Positions 29,525 through 37,307 of a stretch of 64,000 nucleotides of DNA are shown here, piece by piece. Below the pieces are notes generated by a model, which worked only from the letters and a program-made list of their open reading frames with translations, did no database searches and was not told the DNA's origin. The stretch is from G963675935 sp963675935. Lineage in GTDB: Bacteria; Planctomycetota; Planctomycetia; Pirellulales; Thermoguttaceae. The stretch lies in NCBI GenBank assembly GCA_963675935.2, contig CAXXPV010000006.1:116162-180161 (forward strand). The letters run 5' to 3'. Position 1 is the stretch's first letter. Every line of letters begins with the position of its first letter. A program made the position numbers and the translations under genes.

Positions 29525-31144
29525 GTGCCCAAACAACTTTTATACGCGCATCAGGCCCGGGAGCGGATGCTCCGCGGCGTCGATAAACTGGCCGACGTGG
29601 TCGCCGTCACTCTTGGCCCCACCGGACACAACGTGATTCTCGATAAATCCTACGGCGGACCGACCGTCACCAAAGACGGCGTTTCGGTCAGCAAGGAAGT
29701 CGAGTTGGAAGACCGTTTCGAGAACATGGGCGCGAAGCTCGTGAACGAAGTGGCCTCGAAGACATCCGACGTGGCCGGCGACGGCACGACCACGGCCACG
29801 GTGCTGGCTCGCGCCATTTTCCGCGAAGGTTTGCGGAACATCGCCGCCGGCAGCAACCCGACGGCCATCCGCCGCGGAATCGACCGCGCGGTCGAGGCGG
29901 CCGTCGCGCAGTTGCGTTCGATGGCCAAGCCCATCACAAGCCAGGCGGAAATGGCTTCCGTCGGGTCGATCAGCGCGAACAACGATCCGGTGATCGGCAA
30001 TCTGTTGGCCGAGGCGATGGAAAAGGTCGGCAAAGACGGCGTCATCACCGTCGAGGAAAGCAAGACGGCCGAAACCACCTACGAGATCGTCGAAGGCATG
30101 CAGTTCGACAAGGGCTATCTGTCGCCCTACTTCATCAACCGCTCGCCGGAGATGGACTGCCTGCTGGAAGACGCCTACGTATTGATCCACGAGAAGAAGA
30201 TCAGCAACCTGCGCGACTTGGTTCCGCTGTTGGAAAAGGTGATGCAGCGCGGCAAGCCGCTCTTGATTATCGCCGAAGACATCGAGGGCGAGGCGCTCAC
30301 CACGCTGGTGGTCAACAAGCTGCGTGGCGTTCTGAACATTAGCGCGGTGAAGGCTCCTGGCTTCGGAGATCGCCGCAAGGCCATGCTGGGCGACATCGCC
30401 ACGCTGACCGGCGGCACGGTCATCAGCGAAGACCTCGGCATCAAGCTGGAGAACGTGGCGATCGAGCAGCTCGGCCGCGTGAAGAAGATCACGATCGACA
30501 AGGACTCGACGACGTTGGTCGAGGGCGCGGGCAAGGCGTCGGACGTGAAGGCCCGATGCGATCAGCTTCGCAACCAGATCGACACGACCGACAGCGAGTA
30601 CGACCGCGAGAAGTATCAAGAGCGGTTGGCGAAGCTGTGCGGCGGCGTGGCGGTGGTATCGGTCGGGGCGAACACCGAGGCCGAGATGAAGCAGAAGAAG
30701 GCCCGGGTGGAAGACGCGCTGCACGCGACCCGCGCGGCGGCCGAAGAAGGCGTATTGCCCGGCGGCGGCGTGGCGCTTTTGCGATGCCGCGAGGCGGTCG
30801 AGAAGGCCCGCGGTTCGGCTCGCGGCGACGAGAAGATTGGCGTGGACATTATTTTGCGTTGTCTTTCGATGCCGATTCGCCAGATCGCCGACAACTGCGG
30901 CGTCGACGGTTCGGTGATTGCCGACGAGGTGAGCCAGAAGACCGGGTCGGTCGGCTACGACGCTTACAGCGGCAAGTACGTCGATATGTTCAAGGCCGGC
31001 ATCATCGATCCGTTGAAGGTCGTTCGCTCGGCGTTGCAAAACGCCGCCAGCATCTCGGGCTTGATGCTGACGACGGAGACGCTGATCACCGATCTGAACA
31101 AGGACGACAAGAAGAAGCGGCAAGTGGAGGGGAGCGTTCGGTAA
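29525..31144 (+). CDS. groEL2: Chaperonin GroEL, paralog 2 (no Gly-Met tail)
   Basis: The 539-residue chaperonin starts at GTG 29525 behind AAAGGAA, directly after groES. It retains VAGDGTTTATVL, KAPGFGDRRKAMLGD, GGVAVVSVGANTEAEMKQKK and EGVLPGGGVALLR. Unlike groEL1 it ends in a charged tail (DLNKDDKKKRQVEGSVR) with no GGM repeats. The groES-groEL2 arrangement suggests this is the housekeeping pair, although most single GroELs do carry a GGM tail. The two copies differ throughout, so this is an old duplication. Confidence 0.95.
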   Translation: MPKQLLYAHQARERMLRGVDKLADVVAVTLGPTGHNVILDKSYGGPTVTKDGVSVSKEVELEDRFENMGAKLVNEVASKTSDVAGDGTTTATVLARAIFREGLRNIAAGSNPTAIRRGIDRAVEAAVAQLRSMAKPITSQAEMASVGSISANNDPVIGNLLAEAMEKVGKDGVITVEESKTAETTYEIVEGMQFDKGYLSPYFINRSPEMDCLLEDAYVLIHEKKISNLRDLVPLLEKVMQRGKPLLIIAEDIEGEALTTLVVNKLRGVLNISAVKAPGFGDRRKAMLGDIATLTGGTVISEDLGIKLENVAIEQLGRVKKITIDKDSTTLVEGAGKASDVKARCDQLRNQIDTTDSEYDREKYQERLAKLCGGVAVVSVGANTEAEMKQKKARVEDALHATRAAAEEGVLPGGGVALLRCREAVEKARGSARGDEKIGVDIILRCLSMPIRQIADNCGVDGSVIADEVSQKTGSVGYDAYSGKYVDMFKAGIIDPLKVVRSALQNAASISGLMLTTETLITDLNKDDKKKRQVEGSVR

Positions 31145-31168
31145 GCACCGCCACATTGGGAGCATCGC

Positions 31169-31194
31169 AATAGCCGGGGGCTAACAGCCCCCGG
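31169..31194. repeat. GC-rich hairpin after groEL2
   Basis: A 9-bp stem with a 3-base loop, identical to the hairpin at 29041-29061, starts 25 bp after the groEL2 stop. It is a dispersed repeat in terminator position. Confidence 0.7.
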
Positions 31195-31248
31195 TTTGCG
31201 TTGACCGCCATAGGGATTTCGGGCTATATCGCCCGGGGCGGTTCAAGA

Positions 31249-31277
31249 TTGCGGTTGGGCCTTTTGTGGAGTATCAT
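31249..31277 (+). promoter_or_regulatory. Candidate sigma-70 promoter
   Basis: TTGCGG (31249-31254), a 17-bp spacer and TATCAT (31272-31277) lie about 43 bp before the ATG at 31320, which also has GGAGG 6 bases upstream. This would drive the unrecognised gene pair and perhaps dnaJ-grpE. Confidence 0.45.
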
Positions 31278-31319
31278 TGTTACATTAAGCACCGTGCTTC
31301 GCGCTAACGGAGGCCCAAC

Positions 31320-31682
31320 ATGCCCGCTACGTTGTTTGATCGTGATTCGATGGCCCGGTGGTATGCCGAAGAATATTTCCAAACCGATCCCGGACTTCGC
31401 ACGGTGTATTATTTGCCGACAGGCTCGCCCGAGCGCGAAATTCGCCTAGTGGCAGTCAACGACCAGATTTGCGAGTTGGAAGACGGCGGCCTTGAGCCTA
31501 TTGATTTCGGCTTTGACCGAGACATGGAAAACGAGCACATGCTTTGGACGCTGGATGTCACGCCCCGTCAATGGGATCGGATACAAAAAAAACTGCTGGC
31601 GTTGCCGGCGGGGTGGTCTTTGGAAGACGCGGTTTCAATCCCGCCGCGGCATCCGTTGCAAGACGGAATCAATGGAAAATGA
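31320..31682 (+). CDS. Unrecognised 120-residue protein
   Basis: I do not recognise the family. The protein is acidic, starts MPATLFDRDSMARWYAEEYF and has a strand-rich middle (REIRLVAVNDQICELEDGG) and a helical end (VTPRQWDRIQKKLLALPAGW). There are no cysteines, signal peptide or membrane segment, so it is cytosolic. GGAGG precedes the ATG. Its stop overlaps the start of the next gene by 4 bases (ATGA), so the two are translationally coupled and probably act together. Confidence 0.7.
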   Translation: MPATLFDRDSMARWYAEEYFQTDPGLRTVYYLPTGSPEREIRLVAVNDQICELEDGGLEPIDFGFDRDMENEHMLWTLDVTPRQWDRIQKKLLALPAGWSLEDAVSIPPRHPLQDGINGK

Positions 31683-32188
31683 ACGAGCGCCAAGAGCTAT
31701 GGTGGCGGCAGGCATGTTCCGACCATGTTCTCCTGACGCTTTTGCGGCGACAAGGAGCGCCTCCGTGTCATCAGCTTCACTATCTGCAAATGGCCACGGA
31801 AAAACTTGGGAAGGCATTTTTTTGGCGATCCGGGCATCCGCCGCCCAAAAAGCACACCGGTTTTGCGGGTTTTCTACGCGCCATGATTGCGGCCCAGCCG
31901 TCGAATCGCCGCGAGCAGATTGCCAAGTTGTTTTCATTTGGGCGTTTTGAGGACTTGCAGAACTGGACTCGTTCCGTACTGCCCCTGGCTTACCAATTGG
32001 AACGTTTGGCGCCGACGCTGGCCAACGATGGTCCCAATCCCGAGTATCCTTGGCCTCATGCGAACCCGCAATACGCTCCCGTGCCGTTTCATTTCGACTT
32101 TTGGATGGAGTTGACAGGTACGGGGCGAGGGCATCGGCTCTTAAAATTTGTCAAGGACGCCGTCGATAAATTTCCGTCCTTCAATTGA
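31679..32188 (+). CDS. Unrecognised 169-residue helical protein (possible HEPN-like fold)
   Basis: The ATG at 31679 overlaps the preceding stop; the longer in-frame extension upstream is ruled out by this coupling. The product is predicted mostly helical, and HQLHYLQMATEKLGKAFFW resembles the second helix of HEPN proteins. However, the diagnostic Arg-X4-6-His RNase motif is not evident, so the assignment is weak. With its partner it forms a two-gene unit between groEL2 and dnaJ; a toxin-antitoxin or stress-related role is only a guess. Confidence 0.65.
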   Translation: MNERQELWWRQACSDHVLLTLLRRQGAPPCHQLHYLQMATEKLGKAFFWRSGHPPPKKHTGFAGFLRAMIAAQPSNRREQIAKLFSFGRFEDLQNWTRSVLPLAYQLERLAPTLANDGPNPEYPWPHANPQYAPVPFHFDFWMELTGTGRGHRLLKFVKDAVDKFPSFN

Positions 32189-32225
32189 CCTACGGTGAAG
32201 GATAGAACCAACGGCTTACCCGACG

Positions 32226-33350
32226 ATGGCAAAAAAACGCGACTATTACGAAGTGCTGGGCGTGGAACGCAACGCCACGGAAGGCCAGATTTCCGAAGCC
32301 TACCGGAGGCTCGCCCTGATGCATCATCCCGATCGCAATCCAGGCGACGACGAGGCGATCGTGAAGTTCAAGGAGGCGGCCGAGGCGTTCGAGGTGCTCA
32401 GCCACCCGGAGAAACGGGCGAGGTATGATCGCTACGGCCAAGCGGGGCTCGAGGGCGGCGGCGCACCGCAATTCCACGACGTTTCCGACATTTTCAACGC
32501 CTTTGGCGACATCTTCGGCGAAGGCTTTTTCGGCGACATCTTCGGCGGCGGCCGGGGGCGCGGCGGTCGCGTGAGCCAGGGAGAACACCTCCGCTGCGAC
32601 GTGACGCTCGACCTGATGGAGGCCGCACACGGCACGGTCAAAACCGTACGGTTCCAACGTCATTCGGCTTGCGAAGCTTGCGGCGGCACGGGCGCCAAGC
32701 CGGGCACGCGGCCCGAAACGTGCAACTACTGCGGCGGTCGAGGTCAGGTCATCCAGCGAAGCGGCATTTTCTCGCTGCAAACCACGTGCCCCGCCTGCCA
32801 CGGCGCCGGCCAGGTGATCCACGATCCATGTAAAAGTTGCCACGGCGGCGGATTCGTCCCGAAAACCGTCACGCGCAAGGTCGAAATTCCGGCCGGCGTC
32901 GACGACCGCACCCGGCTGCGTCTTCAGGGCGAAGGCGAGCCGAGCGCGCAGGGCGGCCCGCCCGGCGATTGCTACTGCTTCATCCACGTCACCGAGCATC
33001 CGTTGTTTCAGCGGCGTGGGCAAGACCTCTACTGCGAGACGCCGATCAGCTACTCGCAAGCGGCCTTGGGCGCGACGATCGAAGCGCCCACGCTCGACGG
33101 ATGCCGGGAGTTGCAAATTCCGCCGGGCACGCCGAGCGGCGCGATCTTCACGATCAAGGGCCAGGGCATGCCCGACCCCAGACATCACGGGCGCGGAAAC
33201 TTGCTGGTGCAAGTGACCATCGAGGTTCCGCACGCGTTGGCCCCGGAGCACGAAGCCCTGTTGCGCAAACTGGCCGAGATCGAGAAGGCCCACGTTTCCC
33301 CGACGCGAAAAAGTTTCTTTGAAAAAGCGAAGGAGTTTCTTGGAAAATGA
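32226..33350 (+). CDS. dnaJ: Chaperone DnaJ (type I Hsp40)
   Basis: The 374-residue protein has the J domain (1-70, with HPD at 34-36), a short Gly/Phe-rich region (FGDIFGEGFFGDIFGGGRG), four CxxCxGxG zinc-binding motifs (CEACGGTG, CNYCGGRG, CPACHGAG, CKSCHGGG) and the two beta-rich substrate-binding domains. It stimulates the ATPase of DnaK and delivers substrates. The gene overlaps grpE by 4 bases; dnaK itself is not in the window. The start at 32226 has no clear Shine-Dalgarno sequence, so translation may depend on upstream genes. Confidence 0.95.
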   Translation: MAKKRDYYEVLGVERNATEGQISEAYRRLALMHHPDRNPGDDEAIVKFKEAAEAFEVLSHPEKRARYDRYGQAGLEGGGAPQFHDVSDIFNAFGDIFGEGFFGDIFGGGRGRGGRVSQGEHLRCDVTLDLMEAAHGTVKTVRFQRHSACEACGGTGAKPGTRPETCNYCGGRGQVIQRSGIFSLQTTCPACHGAGQVIHDPCKSCHGGGFVPKTVTRKVEIPAGVDDRTRLRLQGEGEPSAQGGPPGDCYCFIHVTEHPLFQRRGQDLYCETPISYSQAALGATIEAPTLDGCRELQIPPGTPSGAIFTIKGQGMPDPRHHGRGNLLVQVTIEVPHALAPEHEALLRKLAEIEKAHVSPTRKSFFEKAKEFLGK

Positions 33351-33967
33351 AACACCATCACCAACACGAATCGGAACCAAGACCGCCGGCGGCCGACTCC
33401 GCGAAGCCGCAAGCGGCGTCTGATTGTGCGAAGCCGCAAGCGGCCGACGAATTGGCCAAGGAGCGAAACGCCGTCGAGTGCATGGATGAATTGCTTGCGA
33501 ACGTCCAAAAACTCCAAGCCGAACTAGCCGCGAGCAAAGACCGCGAGCTGCGGGCGCATGCCGAATTGGACAACTTCCGCAAGCGGGCCGCCCGCGAACT
33601 CGACGATCGGCTCCGCTACGCGAATCTCCCGCTGCTGCGCGATCTGCTGCCGGTGATCGACAACCTCGATCGAGCGATGGAAGCGGCGGAAAAGAACGCC
33701 GACTTGGGCGCGTTGTTGGAAGGCGTCAAAATGGCGACCCAGCAGTTCGACGACGTGTTCAAGCGTTTTCATTGCACTCGCATCGATGCCCTGCATCAAC
33801 CGTTCGATCCGAACGTGCATCACGCCGTCATGCAGCAGCCGTCTGAAGAACACCCAGCCAACACGGTGCTCTTGGTCACACAAAATGGATACCAATTGCA
33901 CGATCGCGTGGTGCGGCCCAGTCAGGTGATCGTTTCAACCTCGCAGGGCCAGCAAGAGAACAAGTGA
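33347..33967 (+). CDS. grpE: Nucleotide exchange factor GrpE
   Basis: The 206-residue protein has a disordered His/Pro/Ala-rich N-terminus, a long helix (about 40-85, QKLQAELAASKDRELRAHAELDN) and the beta domain ending NTVLLVTQNGYQLHDRVVRPS, the standard GrpE signature. It releases ADP from DnaK. The ATG lies inside the dnaJ stop (ATGA overlap), coupling the two. The N-terminus contains two copies of AKPQAA encoded by direct repeats (33401-33417 and 33428-33444) that resemble the intergenic repeat at 37698-37738, suggesting a repeat entered the gene. Confidence 0.93.
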   Translation: MKHHHQHESEPRPPAADSAKPQAASDCAKPQAADELAKERNAVECMDELLANVQKLQAELAASKDRELRAHAELDNFRKRAARELDDRLRYANLPLLRDLLPVIDNLDRAMEAAEKNADLGALLEGVKMATQQFDDVFKRFHCTRIDALHQPFDPNVHHAVMQQPSEEHPANTVLLVTQNGYQLHDRVVRPSQVIVSTSQGQQENK

Positions 33968-33974
33968 GACATCC

Positions 33975-34265
33975 ATGCCGACTTATGACTACGTTTGCGA
34001 AGCCTGCCAACATAAATTCGAGGCATTCCATTCCATCAAGGCCGATCCGCTGAAGAAGTGTCCCGAGTGCGGGCGCAACAAGCTTCGCCGGCTGATCGGC
34101 CCCGGCGCGGGGATCGTGTTCAAGGGGTCGGGGTTTTACAAAACTGACTACCGCAGCGATTCCTATAATAAGGCCGCGGCGGCCGACAAGAGCAAGTCCT
34201 CCGTCAGCATGTCCACGCCGAAGAGCGAAGGCGCGAAGGGCAAGGAGAAGAAGGCGAAGAAGTAG
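33975..34265 (+). CDS. FmdB-family zinc-ribbon protein
   Basis: The 96-residue protein begins MPTYDYVCEACQHKFE and has the second knuckle CPECGRNKLRRLIG, the zinc ribbon of the FmdB family, followed by GIVFKGSGFYKTDYRS, also typical. The tail is Lys/Ser/Ala-rich and disordered. The family was named after a putative regulator of formamidase/amide genes, but its molecular role is not settled. It starts 7 bp after grpE and so belongs to the dnaJ-grpE operon. Confidence 0.88.
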   Translation: MPTYDYVCEACQHKFEAFHSIKADPLKKCPECGRNKLRRLIGPGAGIVFKGSGFYKTDYRSDSYNKAAAADKSKSSVSMSTPKSEGAKGKEKKAKK

Positions 34266-34294
34266 GGCCTTTGTTCGTCGGATTACCAATGTCG

Positions 34295-34367
34295 CAATAG
34301 CCGGAGGCTAACAGCCTGTTGGGACGTTGCCGCCGATTCTCCGGAGGCTGTTAGCCTCCGGCTATTG
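34295..34367. repeat. 22-bp perfect inverted repeat
   Basis: Arms at 34295-34316 and 34346-34367 are perfect reverse complements around a 29-base loop, and each arm is itself partly palindromic (GGAGGCTAACAGCC). Same family as 42170-42241. It lies between the FmdB gene and the next gene on the same strand. Confidence 0.75.
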
Positions 34368-34393
34368 TACCGACATTCGCGATAGGACACCCC

Positions 34394-34654
34394 ATGAATC
34401 GCCAACTTGCGGATGACGAATCGTGGGACGAGGCCGACGATTGGCGCGACGCCGACAACGATGATGACGACTCGCCGACGATTCCCTGTCCGTATTGCGG
34501 GCGGGAAATCTACGAAGACGCGCCGCGGTGTCCCTATTGCGGGCAGTACATTTCCGACGAGGACGCGCCGGCGAAACGGCCCCCGTGGTGGGTCATCCTC
34601 GGCGTACTGCTTTGTCTCTGCGCGATTCTGGTTTGGATCGCGGCCGGATTGTAG
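34394..34654 (+). CDS. Small zinc-ribbon protein with C-terminal membrane anchor
   Basis: The 86-residue protein has a very acidic N-terminus (DDESWDEADDWRDADNDDDD), a zinc ribbon (CPYCGREIYEDAPRCPYCGQY) and one C-terminal hydrophobic helix (WWVILGVLLCLCAILVWIAAGL). It is therefore likely a tail-anchored inner-membrane protein with the ribbon in the cytoplasm. Such double-CPYCG ribbons with a membrane helix are common small planctomycete proteins of unknown role. A repeat on each side separates it from its neighbours. Confidence 0.75.
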   Translation: MNRQLADDESWDEADDWRDADNDDDDSPTIPCPYCGREIYEDAPRCPYCGQYISDEDAPAKRPPWWVILGVLLCLCAILVWIAAGL

Positions 34655-34660
34655 AACTCT

Positions 34661-34743
34661 GTAGGGTGGGACAAGTGAAACGCAGTCCCACCACGTTTTT
34701 ATAGCAACATTGGTGGGACCGCGCTTCGCTTGTCCCACCCTAC
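34661..34743. repeat. Imperfect inverted repeat, GTAGGGTGGGACAAG family
   Basis: Outer arms 34661-34675 and 34729-34743 match over 15 bp; the inner parts (around GTCCCACCA and TGGTGGGAC) also pair with mismatches, giving a long hairpin of about 83 bases. It lies between convergent genes and could act as a bidirectional terminator. Confidence 0.7.
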
Positions 34744-34757
34744 GCCCTGAAACATCT

Positions 34758-35996
34758 CTATTCGGCGGTGTTGCCGTTTGTCGCCGATTCTCCGTTTTCG
34801 GCCGTTGCGGCCGGCTGAGCGGACGAGGCGACAGGCTCTTGCTCGGTGGCGTCGGCGTCGAGAAAAACCTCGTCCATCTCGGTGGCGTCAACATCGTGGC
34901 GTAGCAGGAGATAGATAGCCGACGACGCGGACCAGAAATAGCTGAACACGAACCCGACGGCCAACAGTTTCACGCAGCCCACCCAGAAATGAATCAGATC
35001 GACGCCGAACTTGCCCAATCCGCTGGCTTCGCCGCCGCCGGCGCCGGAGCCCCATTCGGCGGCCCAGTAGGCCAACCAGATTACCGCTGCGGCGAAGTTT
35101 TGGACCAAGAGCCAACCGAGCCAGCCGACGATGGCCGCCACGACGACATAGAACAGATAGTGCAACGGTCGTTGGAACAGGTAGGCATAAGAGCGGCTCA
35201 GGGCATCGAAACTGTCCGAGCCTTCGGTGCTGATGGCGCCCCACATCAAGGGCCAGCCGAACAGCGAGCCCAAAAGGAGCACGGCCATGATGAATGCGGC
35301 CAATAGGGCCAAGGGCCACAACACGCCGCCCAAAACCAACCCGAAATCGGTTCGCATCAGCAGGCCGAGGACGAAGACGGGTATCACGGCCAGCAGTACG
35401 CCACCGAGGGGCAACAGCGGCGCGGCGAAATAGGCAGGCCCCTTTCGGCTGGCGAAACGCAGGGCCGCGCCAAGGCCGACCTGTTCGTCGGCGGCCAACC
35501 GGACGGCGGCGATGCGGCAAATAGCCCCGCCGAAGAATGCCCAAACGGCCACGCCCCATAGCCCGCACAAAACCAGGGCCGCCACGGAACTCCACGAAAA
35601 AGTCTGGGGAGAGTATAGCAAGCCCTCGAACGCAGGCTGCGACAACAAGGCCCAAGGGCTAAGCATGGGGTCTCGGACCGCCCATTGCCCCTCAACGGGT
35701 TCGCTCCGCTCCGCTAGATTCTGCAGATTGCGGACTGTCGGCGATTCCGGCACGGCGGCGGTAATCGGCAACCAAGAAGATTGGATATAGGGCTGAAGCC
35801 ACGTTGTTGCCGGGGAATCGCTGGAAAAAGCAGTGCCGATGAGTCCCCAAACAGCGACAGTTAGGAAGATTCCCACCGCGCCCAAAAGGAGGGCCTGAAA
35901 GGAAATGGCCAAACGAAAGGCTCGAACGATGCACAGCCAGGGAAAAATCTCCGACCACGCCACCGAGCGGATTTTGCCGCCGCTTGTTTCGATCAT
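34758..35996 (-). CDS. Polytopic inner-membrane protein of unknown function
   Basis: The 412-residue protein has an amphipathic N-terminus and about six to eight hydrophobic segments, for example FQALLLGAVGIFLTVAVWGL, VAALVLCGLWGVAVWAFFGG and VVVAAIVGWLGWLLVQ. It ends in a soluble acidic Ala/Glu-rich tail. The N-terminal region (ETSGGKIRSVAWSEIFPWLCIVRAFRLAI) and a conserved RPLHYLFY segment suggest a real planctomycete family, but I know of no function. The ATG at 35996 was chosen over the TTG at 36011 because GGGGGA lies 7 bases upstream. Confidence 0.75.
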   Translation of the reverse strand: MIETSGGKIRSVAWSEIFPWLCIVRAFRLAISFQALLLGAVGIFLTVAVWGLIGTAFSSDSPATTWLQPYIQSSWLPITAAVPESPTVRNLQNLAERSEPVEGQWAVRDPMLSPWALLSQPAFEGLLYSPQTFSWSSVAALVLCGLWGVAVWAFFGGAICRIAAVRLAADEQVGLGAALRFASRKGPAYFAAPLLPLGGVLLAVIPVFVLGLLMRTDFGLVLGGVLWPLALLAAFIMAVLLLGSLFGWPLMWGAISTEGSDSFDALSRSYAYLFQRPLHYLFYVVVAAIVGWLGWLLVQNFAAAVIWLAYWAAEWGSGAGGGEASGLGKFGVDLIHFWVGCVKLLAVGFVFSYFWSASSAIYLLLRHDVDATEMDEVFLDADATEQEPVASSAQPAATAENGESATNGNTAE

Positions 35997-36144
35997 GACG
36001 GAATCCCCCAAGATTAGGTGTTTCGGAATAACTGCGAGCCTGCACGGTTTCCGGCATTATACGACCGGGGGCCGAAGACGCAAGAGAGAGGGGGAACCCG
36101 TTTAGCCGGCGAACTTGTTCGCCGCATCTTCGCGACGTAAAGAA

Positions 36145-36250
36145 GATTGGGAGAGGGGGAGATTGGGAGAGGGGGAGATTGGGAGAGGGGGAGATTGGGA
36201 GAGGGGGAGGTTGGGAGAGGGGGAGGTTGGGAGAGGGGGAGGTTGGGAAT
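36145..36250. repeat. 16-bp tandem repeat, 6 copies plus a partial
   Basis: The unit GATTGGGAGAGGGGGA repeats at 36145, 36161, 36177 and 36193, then as GGTTGGGAGAGGGGGA at 36209 and 36225, with a partial copy at 36241. The complementary C-rich strand of the same motif follows at about 36278-36316, inside the end of yacG, so a long foldback is possible. A related tract lies in rseP (40680-40717). Confidence 0.9.
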
Positions 36251-36270
36251 TCGGCGATTGTGGCTACCCA

Positions 36271-36468
36271 CTACTCCCTCTCCCCTTCTCCCCCTCTCCC
36301 CTTCTCCCAATCTCCACCCTCTTCTTCCTCGCCCGGATCGATCGGCAACCGTTGCGTCTCGTCGAGCCAGCGGCCGAGGTCGATCATGCGGCATCGCTCG
36401 CTGCAAAACGGCATCGCCTTGCTGTCCTTCTCCAGAAACGTCTTGTCGCATGTGGGGCAATGTGGCAT
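36271..36468 (-). CDS. yacG: YacG-type zinc-binding DNA gyrase inhibitor
   Basis: The 65-residue protein has the YacG signature: HCPTCDKTF, then FCSERCRMIDLGRWLDETQRLP, giving the four zinc cysteines and the IDLGRW segment. In E. coli, YacG binds gyrase B and blocks DNA binding. The last 15-20 residues (EEEEGGDWEKGRGGEGERE) are read from the C-rich tandem repeat, so the tail has been lengthened by repeat DNA. It lies 3 bp downstream of queC and is probably co-transcribed with it. Confidence 0.85.
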   Translation of the reverse strand: MPHCPTCDKTFLEKDSKAMPFCSERCRMIDLGRWLDETQRLPIDPGEEEEGGDWEKGRGGEGERE

Positions 36469-36471
36469 TTT

Positions 36472-37167
36472 TTATCCTTTCACGTATCGCACCGGATCTT
36501 CCAAACCCGCCTCGGCAAAACCCTTCCGACGCAGCCGGCAGGAATCGCAATGGCCGCAACTCGCGCCGCTCGGGTCGGGATCGTAGCACGAATGGGTCAA
36601 GCCGTAATCGACGCCCAACGCCGTGCCGCGGCGAATGATCTCGGCCTTCGTCCAATGAATCAACGGGGTGTGAATGTTGAACTTCAGCCGGCCCTCGACG
36701 CCCGCTTTCGTGGCCAAGTTGGCCATCGCGGTGAACGCCTCAATGTATTCCTGCCGGCAATCGGGATAGCCGCTGTAGTCAACGGCGTTGACGCCCACGA
36801 AGATGTCGGCGGCCCCCAGCGTTTCGGCATAAGCCAGGGCCAGCGACAGGAACACCGTGTTTCGCGCGGGAACGTAGGTGATCGGGATGTTTTGGTTCTG
36901 GGTCATTTCCGCGTCCGACCGATCCTTGGGCACGGCCATTGCGTCGGTCAGCGCGCTGCCGCCGAACTGCGCGAGATCGACCTTAAAAACGACGTGTCGC
37001 TCGACGCCCAGCGATTCGGCCACCCGCCGGGCGGCGACCAGCTCGAAGCGATGCCGCTGGCCGTAGTCGAACGACAGGGCAAAGAGCGAGTAGCCTTCCT
37101 GCCGGGCGATGGCGGCGGTCGTGGCCGAGTCGAGTCCCCCAGATAGTAGGATCACCGCCTGTTTCAT
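36472..37167 (-). CDS. queC: 7-cyano-7-deazaguanine synthase QueC
   Basis: The 231-residue protein makes preQ0 from 7-carboxy-7-deazaguanine using ATP and ammonia, in the queuosine pathway. It shows the PP-loop SGGLDSATT near residue 9, FDYGQRHRFE, YVPARNTVFLSLALAYAE, GVNAVDYSGYPDCR and the zinc-binding HSCYDPDPSGASCGHCDSC. The gene is divergent from queF, the next-but-one step, with a 140-bp gap that contains a long hairpin. yacG follows. Confidence 0.96.
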   Translation of the reverse strand: MKQAVILLSGGLDSATTAAIARQEGYSLFALSFDYGQRHRFELVAARRVAESLGVERHVVFKVDLAQFGGSALTDAMAVPKDRSDAEMTQNQNIPITYVPARNTVFLSLALAYAETLGAADIFVGVNAVDYSGYPDCRQEYIEAFTAMANLATKAGVEGRLKFNIHTPLIHWTKAEIIRRGTALGVDYGLTHSCYDPDPSGASCGHCDSCRLRRKGFAEAGLEDPVRYVKG

Positions 37168-37184
37168 GGTATACTCAAACTCCC

Positions 37185-37248
37185 CGTAGAACGGAATTCA
37201 TTCCGTTTTTCAGCAAAAACTAAGGAACGGAATGAATTCCGTTCTACG
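37185..37248. repeat. 23-bp perfect inverted repeat between queC and queF
   Basis: Arms 37185-37207 and 37226-37248 are perfect reverse complements with an 18-base loop; the core of each arm is CGGAATTCATTCCG, itself nearly palindromic. It lies between divergent queC and queF, so it cannot be a simple terminator. No preQ1 riboswitch is evident. Confidence 0.8.
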
Positions 37249-37307
37249 ATCCCGCCCCCTTTCACGGAAACCTCTATCATGCCACAATGATAGCCAGGAG
37301 GAAAGAC

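Noticed and set aside
36145..36250. Possible CRISPR array from regular 16-bp repeats
   Set aside because: The units are contiguous with no spacers and are simple purine-rich tandem repeats; no cas genes are present.
37168..37307. preQ1 riboswitch before queF or queC
   Set aside because: The gap is filled by a simple 23-bp inverted repeat; no preQ1 aptamer-like C-rich loop and A-rich tail was found.
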